DNA of 64,000 nucleotides from Daedaleopsis sinensis. Lineage: Eukaryota > Basidiomycota > Agaricomycetes > Polyporales > Polyporaceae. Made by a program: the position numbers and the translations under genes. The notes beneath the pieces were generated by a model. That model saw only the letters and a program-made list of their open reading frames with translations, did not search any database and was not told the origin of the DNA. The stretch is taken from the NCBI GenBank assembly GCA_033807695.1, contig CM066307.1, positions 4,238,391 to 4,302,390 of the forward strand, in the 5' to 3' direction. Below, in pieces: positions 51,701 to 62,371 of this stretch; the stretch's first letter is position 1; every line of letters starts with the position of its first letter.

Positions 51701-53866
51701 TGCGGCCTGGAGTGCCACTCCAAGGACGAGGACTGCAATGCGTCGTGTCGCGAAAGATGTCGCCAGCAATGCGTCCATCACAAGTGTCCGAAGCCGTGCT
51801 CCGAGCCCTGCGCACCGTGTATGGAGCCGTGCATCTGGACGTGTGCGCACGACACCTGTCCTGTCCTGTGTGGATCGGTGTGTATGCAGAGCTTAAACAC
51901 TTGACTAGGGTGCTCATCATAGTCGTCATTCTACAGATCTGCTCTCGGCTTCCGTGCGACGAGCCTTGTGGATATACACTCGACTGTGGGCACCCTTGTC
52001 CGTCCGGTATGTATCATCAATTTTACGTGTCCGGTGCACATTAAAGCTAACATCCTTGATGCAGTGTGCGGAGAACCCTGCGAGATGCAGAAGTGCATGG
52101 AGTGTCTTCCTATGACCAAGAAGGCCGACATCGTCGACTTCATCATGCAGCGCACTCTCGCGGAGATTGACCTGACATCGGACGACGTCAGCGAGCGGCT
52201 GATCACCCTCGCGTGTGGGCACATCTTCACCGTCGAAACCCTCGACGGCCACTGCAAGATGTCAGAGTTCTACGACGTCGATCTCATGGGCCGCTACCTC
52301 GCTACCAAGTCACCTCCCGTCAACTATCAGACACCGCCGACCTGTCCTACATGTCGAGGTCCGATCACCGCCCTTCGGTACGGACGAGTCACGAAACGCG
52401 CAACCCTGGACATCCTGGAGCAGAACGTGGCTGGGACCATGTCCCGCGCGCTCGAAGCATGTACTCCTGAGCTTGCGACCTTCACAGCCAGCATGGAGAA
52501 CCTCCGAGAGCAAGCCAGTAAATTGAAGGTCGAGGCTACCATCGGGGCCGACACGGACGAGCAACCGGAGCGGAAGGAGATTAGTCTCGGGGAGCAGTAC
52601 GGGCCGTTGTCCCCGAACGCTCTCGATCTCGAAGGCATGCAAACCATCCATGGGCTCTTCGGGGAGGAGGCGCGTGCTTGGCTCCATATCGTCAAACCAA
52701 TCGTGTCCATCTACCGCCGTATCAGTATCATCGCGACGACGCGCGGCGCACATGTCAAGGCGTACGAAGCCTCTCTCGCGACTCTGTACCGACTCGAGCT
52801 GCAGGAGATTGCCAACGATCCGGACAGGGCGACGACCGCGCCAGAACCGCGCGCACTTGCTATCGTCGACGAGAAGATTGGACAGCCGCCGCCGAAGGCA
52901 GACGTTCGCTTCCAGATCGAGGCGTACTTCCTCTCCTTCGAGATCCGGGCCCTCCTTGCTCAGCTTGCGCAGGCACGAGTCGAAGGCCTGCCCCTGGCCG
53001 CAACCGCTGCGAACCCTGACGCCGTGCAACATCGCGCGCTGTGGACGGCGTTTGTGACGTTCTTGTACAAGTCGTGCATGGTCGACGCGGACAAAGCGAT
53101 AGCACTGGCGAAGAAATGTTCGGCGTCGCGCCAGGTTGTTCGCGCGTACGTCCACAGGCTGCGGTTCGGGTTCGAGCAGTTCAGGTGGAACATCATGGGC
53201 GAGCGGTGGGAGCTTATGCGGACGAACGCGTTCAAGACCGACGAGCAGGCGAAGCTGTCGAAGAAGATCCGGGGCTACAAGGACCTTCTTCAGCAAGGTC
53301 GCAACATCATTCATAATACATACCTGAAGGATCTTCCTTCGAACTTCACCCTGGCCGACGTCGCACAGGAGCGCAAGTGGCTGGACCAGAACTGTGGGAA
53401 GAAAGTCGACATCTGGCTGAAGGACTGCGACGCGCTAGCCGAATATATCGAGAAGGGTGGAGCGTATCAGCAATTGTCCACCCAGGAGATTGAGGACATT
53501 GTGAAGGCGTTTGGGTTCTGTAAGTGTCGTTCTTTCACATCAACGACCGGCCGACACTCACTGCGCGAATCGTGCTCACAGCTCATCGCGGACATTTCTA
53601 CAACTGTGAGAATGGACATACGTTCGTCATAACCGAGGTATGTTGGCTTGTTGAACCTTTATTCATCAAGCACTGACGAGCTCGCCACCATTGATCAATA
53701 GTGCGGCGGAGCGATGGAGCAGTCACGATGCCCGGAATGCAAGGCACCGATTGGCGGCTCCGGTCACCGTCTTGTGTCGAACAACTCGCGTGCAACGGAG
53801 TTCGAAGCAGCCGCGAGAAGGCAGGGTTCGCTAGATGGCGCGTTTGCGTGGACGCGAGATGCTTGA
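45737..53866 (+). CDS. CCCH / SF1 helicase / NFX1-finger / RZ-finger protein (ZNFX1-like)
   Basis: A large intron-rich gene from the ATG at 45737 (MSKHRPGPCRLFGTPKGCHF) to TGA at 53864-53866. Two CCCH fingers come first, both C-x8-C-x5-C-x3-H. A long region follows, then the SF1 helicase: Walker A GPPGTGK (48337-48418), FTNHALDHM, the motif II variant VEEAGQVLEAHIL, LICIGDPLQLRPT, RRMRPEISHF, GTVDIFQGQEAK and NVALSRAKHGLYVFG. Then come cysteine-rich NFX1-type fingers (about 50.95-52.1 kb), a RING-like piece (LACGHIF, CPTCRGPI), and a C-terminal RZ finger (GHFYNCENGHTFVI, CGGAMEQSRCPECKAPIGGS). Human ZNFX1 and related fungal proteins act in RNA surveillance, RNAi-linked silencing or antiviral responses; the role here is inferred. 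All segments stay open, so it looks functional. The Walker A exon is 19 nt and lies between two GC-AG introns. Confidence 0.9.
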
Positions 53867-54781
53867 TGTCCAGAGTTAGAGGTGTGGGCTGGGTGCGGGA
53901 GATGACGCGGTAGCGATAGAGCTCTTGAGATCTAGACTGTCGCCGGGCGACTGTGACTGGAAGTGTAGTACGTTTTGTTTTGATTGAGCTCATGAACTAT
54001 TACATGCGAACATGCATAGGATCGTTTCGATTCGAACGACTGGGCGGTATCGCATGCACGTCGACGACGGTTCGTTCCGGGGCAGCATCCTCCGCCGCAA
54101 GCTCATCGAAGTCCACTCAGCTGGTGGTGGCCCGGTTCCGAAGGGTTGCATGTCCAGGTTCTAATAAGCAGTAAGGTAGTCGCTAGTCGGCAAAGGTCAT
54201 GAGCAATACTGAGAGTGTGCCAGACATAGTCCAAGCTCAAGTTGAGCGCCGTGGACCGGGCTGCGGGAGGACACTTCATAGGCGCTGGCTATCCTCTTCT
54301 CATACGCACACGGCCACCATCGAGTCATTCACCATCCGCTCGGCCTCTTTTCATGATCCTCGTCTCTCTGGGCTGAGCTTGCGTCTGATGTACTGGTATA
54401 CCTCTTTGATCTGTGCTCAAGCGCAAGCACTCTTGTCATTTCCCTCTATCTGTGAACGCTCGCTGTTCCTGGCTCACTTTCTATCAGCAGAGTCACATTC
54501 AGCTTGTCAACCGCAAGTTTCTTTTCGCTGGTATCTCATCAGTCGCACCTACATCCAATCTACCTAGTATAGGACTGCTGGAGCGTGAGGGACATTTCCT
54601 GATCAAGGGTTGGCAGGGCTAGGCGCAGACAGGTACGTACAGTCACATTCGTTCCACCCTATACGACAGCACATCAGGCTCGTTCCTTATGCCACGTTGC
54701 AGTAAGCCGCCATACGAGTATCAACAGAAATATAACTCCCCTCTCCATCCTTATTCCTCCTCGATTAGCCTTCAAAGCTTC
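53867..54781. other. Downstream region, no gene seen
   Basis: About 900 bases including the helicase 3' UTR. No recognisable coding sequence or repeat. Confidence 0.4.
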
Positions 54782-55372
54782 ATGTCTTTTCACCCTGTCT
54801 TGCGAGCCCCCTCAACCGCCTCCACTGCCTTCTCTGACCGTCCAGTCAAGCACGTCTACTTGGCTGACTATGAGGACTGGGAGAATCTGAAGGAACTCTT
54901 TTCACAAAGGCTGCTGAACGCTATGGTGGTACGTCTTATTTTCTGTCCCTTCCCCACCACCTGTCTCGTTATCTTCGCCTACAAGCACGTCACGGTCTTC
55001 TCTACTTTTCAAGCCCTCGCAGTTACTACCTGTCCTGGCTCTACGGCAGCCCCTCTCTATCATTCTCTTACACTGGTGACCCTTGCCTATCCAGTGTTGT
55101 CCGAAATCTTCCGTCACGGTTTCCTGCCCGATCCGACCTGTAAGCTCGAAGACTGGTCAGGATCGCTCCAGAGTCGATTCCTAGTATGGTGCGTCTCCGT
55201 TTCATGTTTGCTACTGGCACCGAGAGCGAGCCTCGTCGCGGCTGTTCCAGAGCCCATCGGCCGGGTTTGGCAGAGCATCGCACACCGCCCGTTGACGATC
55301 CCAAATGATTTGTGCGGTGCGCGTGTGCGAGCTCTGTCCCTGCCATCCTTCTCGAGAGTGACGAGAGCTTAG
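54782..55372 (+). CDS. Possible gene fragment, unrecognised
   Basis: From the ATG at 54782 the frame opens MSFHPVLRAPSTASTAFSDR, then VKHVYLADYEDWENLKELFS and QRLLNAM, which reads like real protein. A donor-like GTACGT follows at about 54929. A later stretch (about 55093-55185, EIFRHGFLPDPTCKLEDWSG) could be a second exon. The whole interval is open in one frame, but the middle part looks like intron sequence. I recognise no family; it may be a small hypothetical gene or a relic. Confidence 0.3.
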   Translation: MSFHPVLRAPSTASTAFSDRPVKHVYLADYEDWENLKELFSQRLLNAMVVRLIFCPFPTTCLVIFAYKHVTVFSTFQALAVTTCPGSTAAPLYHSLTLVTLAYPVLSEIFRHGFLPDPTCKLEDWSGSLQSRFLVWCVSVSCLLLAPRASLVAAVPEPIGRVWQSIAHRPLTIPNDLCGARVRALSLPSFSRVTRA

Positions 55373-55522
55373 CATTCTCATTGTCTGCGCTACTAGTATG
55401 ACCGCACAGCTGAAGACGGCGCATCGCTCGACTCTTTGAGTCTCAATCCTTATACGTTGCGTTCATCATCAGGGCCGCCGTCCCGCTCTTATTGGACATC
55501 TCTCCGACAACGTTGACACTCC

Positions 55523-56936
55523 TCAAAGCGTCGCACGAGACGGCCCGTGCGGCGTGGGGTCGTCAGACGGACTCTCGGACTCGATCGAAGACGATGGCAG
55601 CGTGGCTTGCGTGGCGACCGGCTGCTTCTCGATCTGCCCAGAGCCGATCATGACCTGCACGCCGACGGACGGGACGCCGTCGACGACAACGAACACGACT
55701 GTATGCATACATACGTGGTGAGCTCTTGCACATGGGGATGCGAACATCAGGCTACTTACGTGCCGGGCCCGGAGGGAATATGGCAGGGTTGGGAGGCATC
55801 TGCGATACGTGCAGGACAGCGCCGCCGTCAGCGTGGCCAGTGTAGGACATCCCAAGCTCGAGCATGCGCTGGCCCATGCTCATTGCGTGTGTCGAGAAGC
55901 CGGTGCGGATGACGACGACCTTGGTCTTCTGGACGTTGTTCACGTCGCCCTTGAGATCGTCATGGCTGAGCGTCACGTCGAAGTAGTCGCCCCCGTACCC
56001 GAGCGAGCTGAGGATGCCTTCAGGCTCCGGACGGCGAGCGTTGTAGTACTCCGGGTAGAAGTACTCGACGCGATACTCGGTCGGGAACTTGACGTTGTCA
56101 ACAGCGTAGTCCGCGTGTGGGTTTGACCCGGCGATGAACACGGAGCCTGAATCGATGCGTCAGCCTTCAAGGCCCGAGCGGCGAGAACAGTCCGCGTGAA
56201 GACGGACGAAGTGCGAGACACATACCATCTGGGAGGAGAATCGCTGATGAGTGGTACATGCGCGCGACGGTACTCGGGGAAAGACCGTCACGGGACCAAC
56301 GCTTGCCCTTAGGAGCACTGGGGTCGTACATGCTGGGCATCAGGAGCGCGTTATCGGCGTAAGACTCGTTGATCGTCCATGGCTCCTTGCCGTACCCAGC
56401 CGTACCAGTCTGGGCTCCGTTGAGCATCAGGACCTTGCCATTCGGAAGGTTGATGAGGTTGCCCATCACCCGACCTTCGGGGAGCGGGTCGTCGTCGACA
56501 TACGACCCGGACTCGTCTGGAGTGATGCGGACGCACGAGTCGGACGCGTTGTAGATCGCGATGTTCCAGTCCGTCTTCCACTGGTCCGGCTGTAAGCTCG
56601 TCCCGCCACAGAATAGGAGCGTGGCGGTGTAGTTGTTGTCGGGAGTCAAGGCGAACATGGTCGAGCCACCGCTAGCAGGGTATACGCGGACGGCGTCTTT
56701 CATGTCATCGAGTGGCGTCTCGACCTTGGTCTTGTAGTCGAGGAGAGCAGTCTTCCAATTCGATTGTATCAAGAGCTGTCCGGAAGGCAGCAACCGTATG
56801 ATGGGATATAGGTTGGCCGGCACTGGCAGGGTGGTCGCAAACAAGTTAGAGTGCACGACCGTTTCGTGGTTATCAGTTGGGGGGAAGATCTCCCACGTCG
56901 GGTTGTCCTGGTACTGCGCGTTCACATAGTCTCACA
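55523..56936 (-). pseudogene. 5'-truncated glyoxal-oxidase-type copper radical oxidase
   Basis: Three exons (56936-56226, 56146-55760, 55698-55523) encode the C-terminal two thirds of a copper radical oxidase. Landmarks: NPTWEIFPP, NLYPIIRLLPSGQLLIQSNW, LPEGRVMGNLINLPNGKVLM, the axial Tyr and copper-ligand His in ARMYHSSAILLPDG, FIAGSNPHADY, the second copper-ligand His in FSTHAMSMGQRM, and VDGVPSVGVQVMIGSG. Joins are GT-AG and in phase. The protein should start about 200 residues earlier with a signal peptide, the radical cysteine and the other copper tyrosine; instead the frame meets TGA at about 56940, where GC-rich coding sequence changes to AT-richer DNA. Such enzymes make hydrogen peroxide during wood decay. 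Without the cysteine-tyrosine cofactor residues this copy cannot be active. Confidence 0.85.
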
Positions 56937-57600
56937 CCACGCACCCCCGAATTCCGCGGCATGTTATAGGGGCGGCATAGCCGTGGTATGGAGTTTAATT
57001 ATACATATGCTATGATAAGACTGTCGGCTTTGGGGATAGGTTAACTTTCCAAAGACTGTTACAAGGCTATTGCGCTGGTGTATAAGTTAACTACCGACAG
57101 CCTATCACTACCTGTCACAGGCTTGTTATTTTATTCTATAACATCGGTCGATAGCTTTGTTGTAGTTTTCCTATTGCGCGCCTATCACGCAGGTTTGTAG
57201 TCAGCCCATAACACGCCCATACAACGGACATTCACCTGATGTAAAGGAAGCCTATTCCCACGCCTATCGCTTCCCTATAATTTGACTACTCACCAAGGTC
57301 ATTGCCGGGGTACAGCATCGTGGTGGGTAAAATACATGGCTCCTATACCCTCGTGCCATAGGCTTCTTATTACTGGACTATAACCTCTCTAGTGGACGAG
57401 TGTATTGGTATTCTATTGCACTAGGCTATGGCCACATAATAGGGGGGTTATAAGTTTCTTATCACTCACCTATGCCCCTCAGTGTAATGTTATCCTGTCC
57501 CCTAAGCTATGGCCGCAAGTTCAGGCGACCAATTGCAACCAGTGGACCAGTAGTAGGAGCCACAGGATGGTAACTTGCGCCATTAAGTGACAGGAACTTA
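56937..57600. repeat. AT-richer region with dispersed CCTAT/ATAGG motifs
   Basis: About 660 bases, visibly lower in GC than both flanks. CCTAT or its complement ATAGG occurs about twelve times, against one or two expected by chance, often as CCTATC, CCTATA or GGCTAT. There are no coding frames. Clusters of a short motif in both orientations resemble subterminal regions of DNA transposons. It begins exactly where the copper radical oxidase is truncated. Confidence 0.5.
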
Positions 57601-57649
57601 TGTGTGAGTGAGTGCGGTCAGTCCGCGCGAATCAGTGACAGGAGAAGTT

Positions 57650-58640
57650 TGTGCAAGTCCTAGCGGTCAGCGAAGTTTGTGCGAGTGATCGACCCGATAC
57701 AACGCGAACCTGATGCGGTTTCGCGCGGACTCGACTGATGTCGTCCCCAATATGGGTCGCGTCAGCTGGACCTGTGCGGACCCGCGTCGACGCGTACTGA
57801 TTGACGTCGGTTTGCGCGTTCGACTGGTTTCGCGAGGACTCGACTGGTTTCGCGCGGACTTGAATAGCTTCGCGCGGACTTGACTGGTTTCGCACGAACT
57901 CGACTAGCTTCGTGTGGGCTCGACTGGTTACGCACGGACTCGCGCGGACTCGACCGGTTTCGTGCTGGCTCGACTGGTATTGTGCGAACTCGACTGGTGC
58001 TGGGCAGAATGTGTCGGTCGAGTCCGCGCGAAATCGGTCGAGTTCGCGCGAAATCGGCTGAGGCCGCGTTCGACTGGTCTCGCGAGGACTCCACTGGTTT
58101 CGCGCGGACTTGAATAGCTTCGCGCGGACTCGATTGGTTTCGCACGGACTCGACTAGCTTCGTGTGGGCTCGACTGGTTACGCACGGACTCGACTGGCTT
58201 CGCGCGGACTCGACTGGTTTCGTGCTGGCTCGACTGGTATTGTGCGAACTCGATTGGTTTTGCGCGAACTCGACTGGTGTTGGGCAGAATGTGTGTCGGT
58301 CGAGTTCGCACGAAACCGGTCGAGTTCGCGCGAAACCGGTCGAGTTCGCGCGAAATCGGCTGGGGCCGCGCAAGTCCGCACCGGTCAACGCGACATCACA
58401 GTAGCATCTGCAGTCCAGTCCGCGCGAGTCGACATCGGTCGAGTTCCCCCGAGAATCAGCACGACGTACATTCGGGACGACATGAGTCAAGGCTGCGCAA
58501 ATCGATACAAATCGGTACGCGTTGACGCGAGTCCGCGCGAGTCGACACCGGTCTGTACGAGTGGACGCGAGTCCGCACCGGTCCAACTGACACAACCCAT
58601 GTTCGGGACGACACCAGTCCAGTCCGCGCGGAATCTGCGC
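57650..58640. repeat. Degenerate 20-bp satellite in inverted arrangement
   Basis: The unit is close to CTCGACTGGTTTCGCGCGGA, repeated head to tail at 20-bp spacing in two similar blocks (about 57800-58010 and 58070-58285). Reverse-complement units (GGTCGAGTTCGCGCGAAA) follow each block (58014-58060 and 58290-58370). The outer ends are also inverted copies: about 57715-57800 (GACTGATGTCGTCCCCAATA) against about 58545-58640 in reverse. The result is a nearly 1-kb imperfect palindrome. Long open frames in both strands here, rich in RARTRPVS-like repeats, are artefacts of the repeat. Confidence 0.85.
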
Positions 58641-59078
58641 AAGTTGACACCTCGCAACACGAGACGTCAGCAGAGAGTTGGACGCACCGACTCGGCGTGG
58701 CTTTAGCCGTGAAAAGTGCCTCCGGCTTAAACGGGGACACCGTCACAGAACGCGCCGACGCTATCGCCCCGACGTCGTGACCGTTGTCCTCGCGAAGAGG
58801 TCGTCGAGGTGGTGCTCGACTTCATGGGAGCCGAACAGGTCTTGGGTACACGTCCAAGAGGGGTGGCGCCCGCCCTAGGCCCGTTCAACAACGTCGAGCC
58901 AGCAGAGATTTCGGGAGTACGAGGCACCGAGATTTCAGTCTGTGAGCCCGAGCCTGCTCGGGACCAGGAATATATATGCAATTGTAAACAGATTACTAGG
59001 AGGTGATTAATAATAGCCGCGTCTTCAGGAGCCACAACATTGGACGTGCCCTACCCGACTTGCGAGGAAGCGAGGTCG
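58641..59078. other. Spacer, no gene seen
   Basis: About 440 bases between the satellite and the next gene; nothing recognisable. Confidence 0.4.
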
Positions 59079-61959
59079 TCAGGAACTGGGCCCCGCCCGT
59101 GGTCCAGTAGGCTCCGCCGGTGTCTGAGCAGGTCCCGCCGCCACCTGAGGATCGGGGTCGAGTACAAAGGGATACAGCTTCTCCACAATGTCGAGCTGTT
59201 CGAGCTCCCATTCGGTGAGGGTCTGGAGCCATGTGGGGTCGTAACAGTTGCGCCAGAGGCCGGGAGGTGCTACTCCCGGAACGGTGCGACTATCGGGGCG
59301 CGGAACGCGCACACGAGTCGGGTTCCCTTGGATGGCCTTGCTACCCCGATCTTCATGGTACCTCGCGTCCAACTCCCATAGGAGATTGCGGAGCTCCACA
59401 CTCTGCCATGCTGCGAAGACGATTCGCCAGACTTTGGGCTTCTCCGGACTATCGGTCTCGTCTTCGCTCATGCTTGACGAGTCCAACTTGCTGAGCAAGA
59501 CGCTGTGGCGTGTGTATCCTAAGTGGACGACGACGTATAGACGGGATTGATAAATCTAGGTGTGCAGGATCAGTACTGTAGTAACTGACCAACCATAATT
59601 TTAAAGTAAACACACCGTGTTCGTCCGTGAAGTCTGAGCGCTTCGTTTCTTCAACCTCTCACGCTCCTCAGGCGTCTTAGGGTTCAAGGTGTTGCGGTAC
59701 GCACGTCGCAAGGTGTCCATGTACTGGTCAACGACCTCGCCCAGGTATTCATCGGTAATGAATTTTGCGGGTGGCGGGTTGACGGCAAATTTCCCCCCCT
59801 CCACCTTCTTCTGGAAAGTCCGTATGATGACATAACGCGCCTGCTTGTTCACCTGGAAGCTTTTCCAGCCGCGCGCGGGGTCGATACGGAACTCCTCCGG
59901 TGTGCATTGAGCCCCAGCAGCAACCTCTTCTACGGTGAGCGTAGGGTGTCGGAGAGCAACCTCGCTCGAATCATTGATTTTCAAGAGCGAGAGCATATGA
60001 ACATGCATGCGTGCCTAAAGCTCTAAGGATCAGTATAAGCGTGCGGAGTAACAAAGATAGGAGCTCACCTGTAGACGAGTGCGATCATCGTGGTCCACCT
60101 CCTCTGCTGTTCGAACCAATTCCTTACCACGCGCCTTGGCGGAACGCTCTTGGACCTTGCACACCGCAGCTCGAGAGCGAGGATTTGCCACAGGTGTTTT
60201 CGGTAGCTCAGGCTGGGTACTTGGCGGCGCGACAGCTACTCGGATATGCCGCAACTCTGTGAGCATAGCCTCCCTGAGGAACCCATCAGTGATGTCAATC
60301 ATGCTTGTGGAAGTCTCAGGCGGACGACATACTGGAAGATACGGCCGTTTTCGATCATCTGTTGCATACATGCGCCTTGGTCGCGAATGATCTTCTTCAT
60401 GCCGTCCATCTTGTGTGCCATCATGAGGACGAGATCCGGATGAACGGAGCCCGATCCTGCGCCCGCGGCATCCTGAATGAACGCATAAGTACGTCAGTAG
60501 TGTAATCATCGCATCACAAGGATGCTCACGGTCTGTGGCTCCGGGAATGACGTTTCGAACATGTCTTCGTCCTCGTCTTCATTGTTGCACGCTGCAGCTC
60601 CGCCTTCGTCGTCTGCGTCTTCTTCGTAGTCCATAGGGTCATGGGCGCGCTCCTAGACAATGTCACTTCACGGCGAGAGGATTAATGGTCGATGTCGTAC
60701 CTTGCCCTTATCTAGTGGCACGATCGCGCCGTTGTCTTCGTCGAAGTGGAATGACGTCCCGTCATCCTCACCCTGGAGTCCATTGATTAACCTCCTAGAA
60801 TTGCTCAAGCAAAAGTACATTGAACTTACCTCCTCATCAACTTCGATGTCGTTCTGCATGTTTTTCTCCAAAGCAGTGATGTGCATGCTCGACTGGGAGC
60901 TCGCCTGTGAAGCTGCAACACCACCGCTCTGGGACGGCGTCGCGACTGAGCGCACCGAAGGCAAAGAGATACCACGCTGTGTCATGATAGCCTCGTATGT
61001 TTGGGCGGCCGATGCTCCGGGTCGTATCGTCGAGGTAGAGGAGGCAGTCGAACGAGAACTTGTGACCGAAGACGAGCTTGGGGTTTGCGCGAGCTTGGTG
61101 AGGAACGCGGCATCGTTGGCACGTATCTGCAATTGAGCAGTGTGTTGCACGTATCCCTCTACGATCTTCAGTCGTCTGGCCTCATCCAACGCCGTCCATA
61201 GTCTCGCTGCACCATCACTAGTCTAGAGTTCGAGAAATTATTAGTGCGCGGCCGCGAGTCCCGGAATGCAAGCTTACTAAGTGCTGGCCCTGGTCATCGT
61301 AGTATAACTGCTGCAGAAATGGAAGAAGTCCTGCCGGGAGCATAGTGGGGTGTAACAGATGCATCGGGATGGACTGCGGTAGCGGTGGTGGCTGCAGTAC
61401 CATCTGCGGCTGCATCATACCGGTGAACAGACCGCCCTCTGCAATATGTCGTGAGACGATATTCTGAGGGTTAGCGTAGATTAGATGTTGCTGGAGCTGA
61501 GCCTCGGCGACTGGGACGTTCTGCGCCGATGCGGTAGGAGCTGCGGAAGTGATTGAGCGTGTCCTCCGAACAGTAGCTAAGCGACGCTCCTTCGCCGCTG
61601 AGGATGCTCGTTTGGAAGGCACCCACTCGGTATCACTTCCCGAATCCTGGGCAGAAGATCATGAGCGGTCGTTACGGCAGAGAAAAGTGGAAGGAATCAC
61701 CTCATTGTTATACTCGCGCGCGATTCGCTTCTTCCTGTGATCCTCGTCTTCCCTTATGGGTTTCTGAATGGTGGCCGTATTAAGCCAAGTCGCACGCTGC
61801 AGAGAGGTTGCCATCGCTCACCCTGTAATAGGGCCTGGCTTTCAACGGGTCTGCGTTGTCCTAGACGATAGCGATGAGAATCGTGAATGGTTCTGGAGAG
61901 ACTTTACTTACCTTTTGCTTCGTCCTCCGCGATTTGCCATTGATCTGATCGTGCGCCAT
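59079..61959 (-). CDS. Unrecognised multi-exon protein, frame possibly broken
   Basis: A chain of minus-strand exons starts at the ATG at 61959 (MAHDQINGKSRRTKQK, 48 nt) and continues DNADPLKARPYYR, KPIREDEDHRKKRIAREYNN, DSGSDTEWVPSKRASSAAKE, a Gln/Pro/Met-rich stretch, TSDGAARLWTALDEARRLKI, an acidic segment (ERAHDPMDYEEDADDEGGAA), MDGMKKIIRDQGACMQQMIE, and TLTVEEVAAGAQCTPEEFRI, then FITDEYLGEVVDQYMDTLRR. A last exon reads WRIVFAAWQSVELRNLLWEL and ends AGPSS. The earlier splices are GT-AG and in phase. Near 60325 the frame changes between FQYVV and RPPETSTS with no room for an intron, and the join to the last exon (about 59620 to 59520) is unclear. To my recollection similar proteins recur in many copies in Agaricomycete genomes; function unknown. 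It may be a mobile-element accessory gene or a decayed family member. Confidence 0.5.
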
Positions 61960-62371
61960 CGTGCGCTTCGAATTCAACACGGTCTGAGTCAAGAAAGGCC
62001 CAATATAAACTTCGGGTGACACATGTCAGCACAGGGAATACAGACGAAAGGTAGTCACACTAACCAGGTTGTTGCAACTGGGGTGCGGGTAGCTGCGACT
62101 CGGGTGCAGGGTTGTGGCTCATCATGGGCGATGGTGATGAAGATGTTCTGCAGACGTTGTGCGCGCGAACTGGGTATTTCTATCCAAAAGGCGATCAGTA
62201 TAAAGAGAATCAGCAATTACCCATGTAGAAACACCCTCAAAGAGGTAGTGGTCATTGTGCAAGAGGCGGCTGTTTGTTTGTCATGACTCATGCATCATGT
62301 TCACGCCACACGTCAATGTTTCAACCTTGAGCGGCGTTGTAGGTCAGTTAGAAGGCCGTGATATTGGATTC
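61960..62371. other. Spacer, no gene seen
   Basis: About 410 bases between two minus-strand genes; presumably promoter of the unknown gene and 3' UTR of the SUN gene. Confidence 0.4.

Noticed and set aside
52310..53314. 334-codon minus frame inside the helicase gene
   Set aside because: Antisense shadow of the confident plus-strand exon.
57650..58640. Long open frames with RARTRP-like repeats
   Set aside because: They arise from the 20-bp satellite on both strands and have no independent support.
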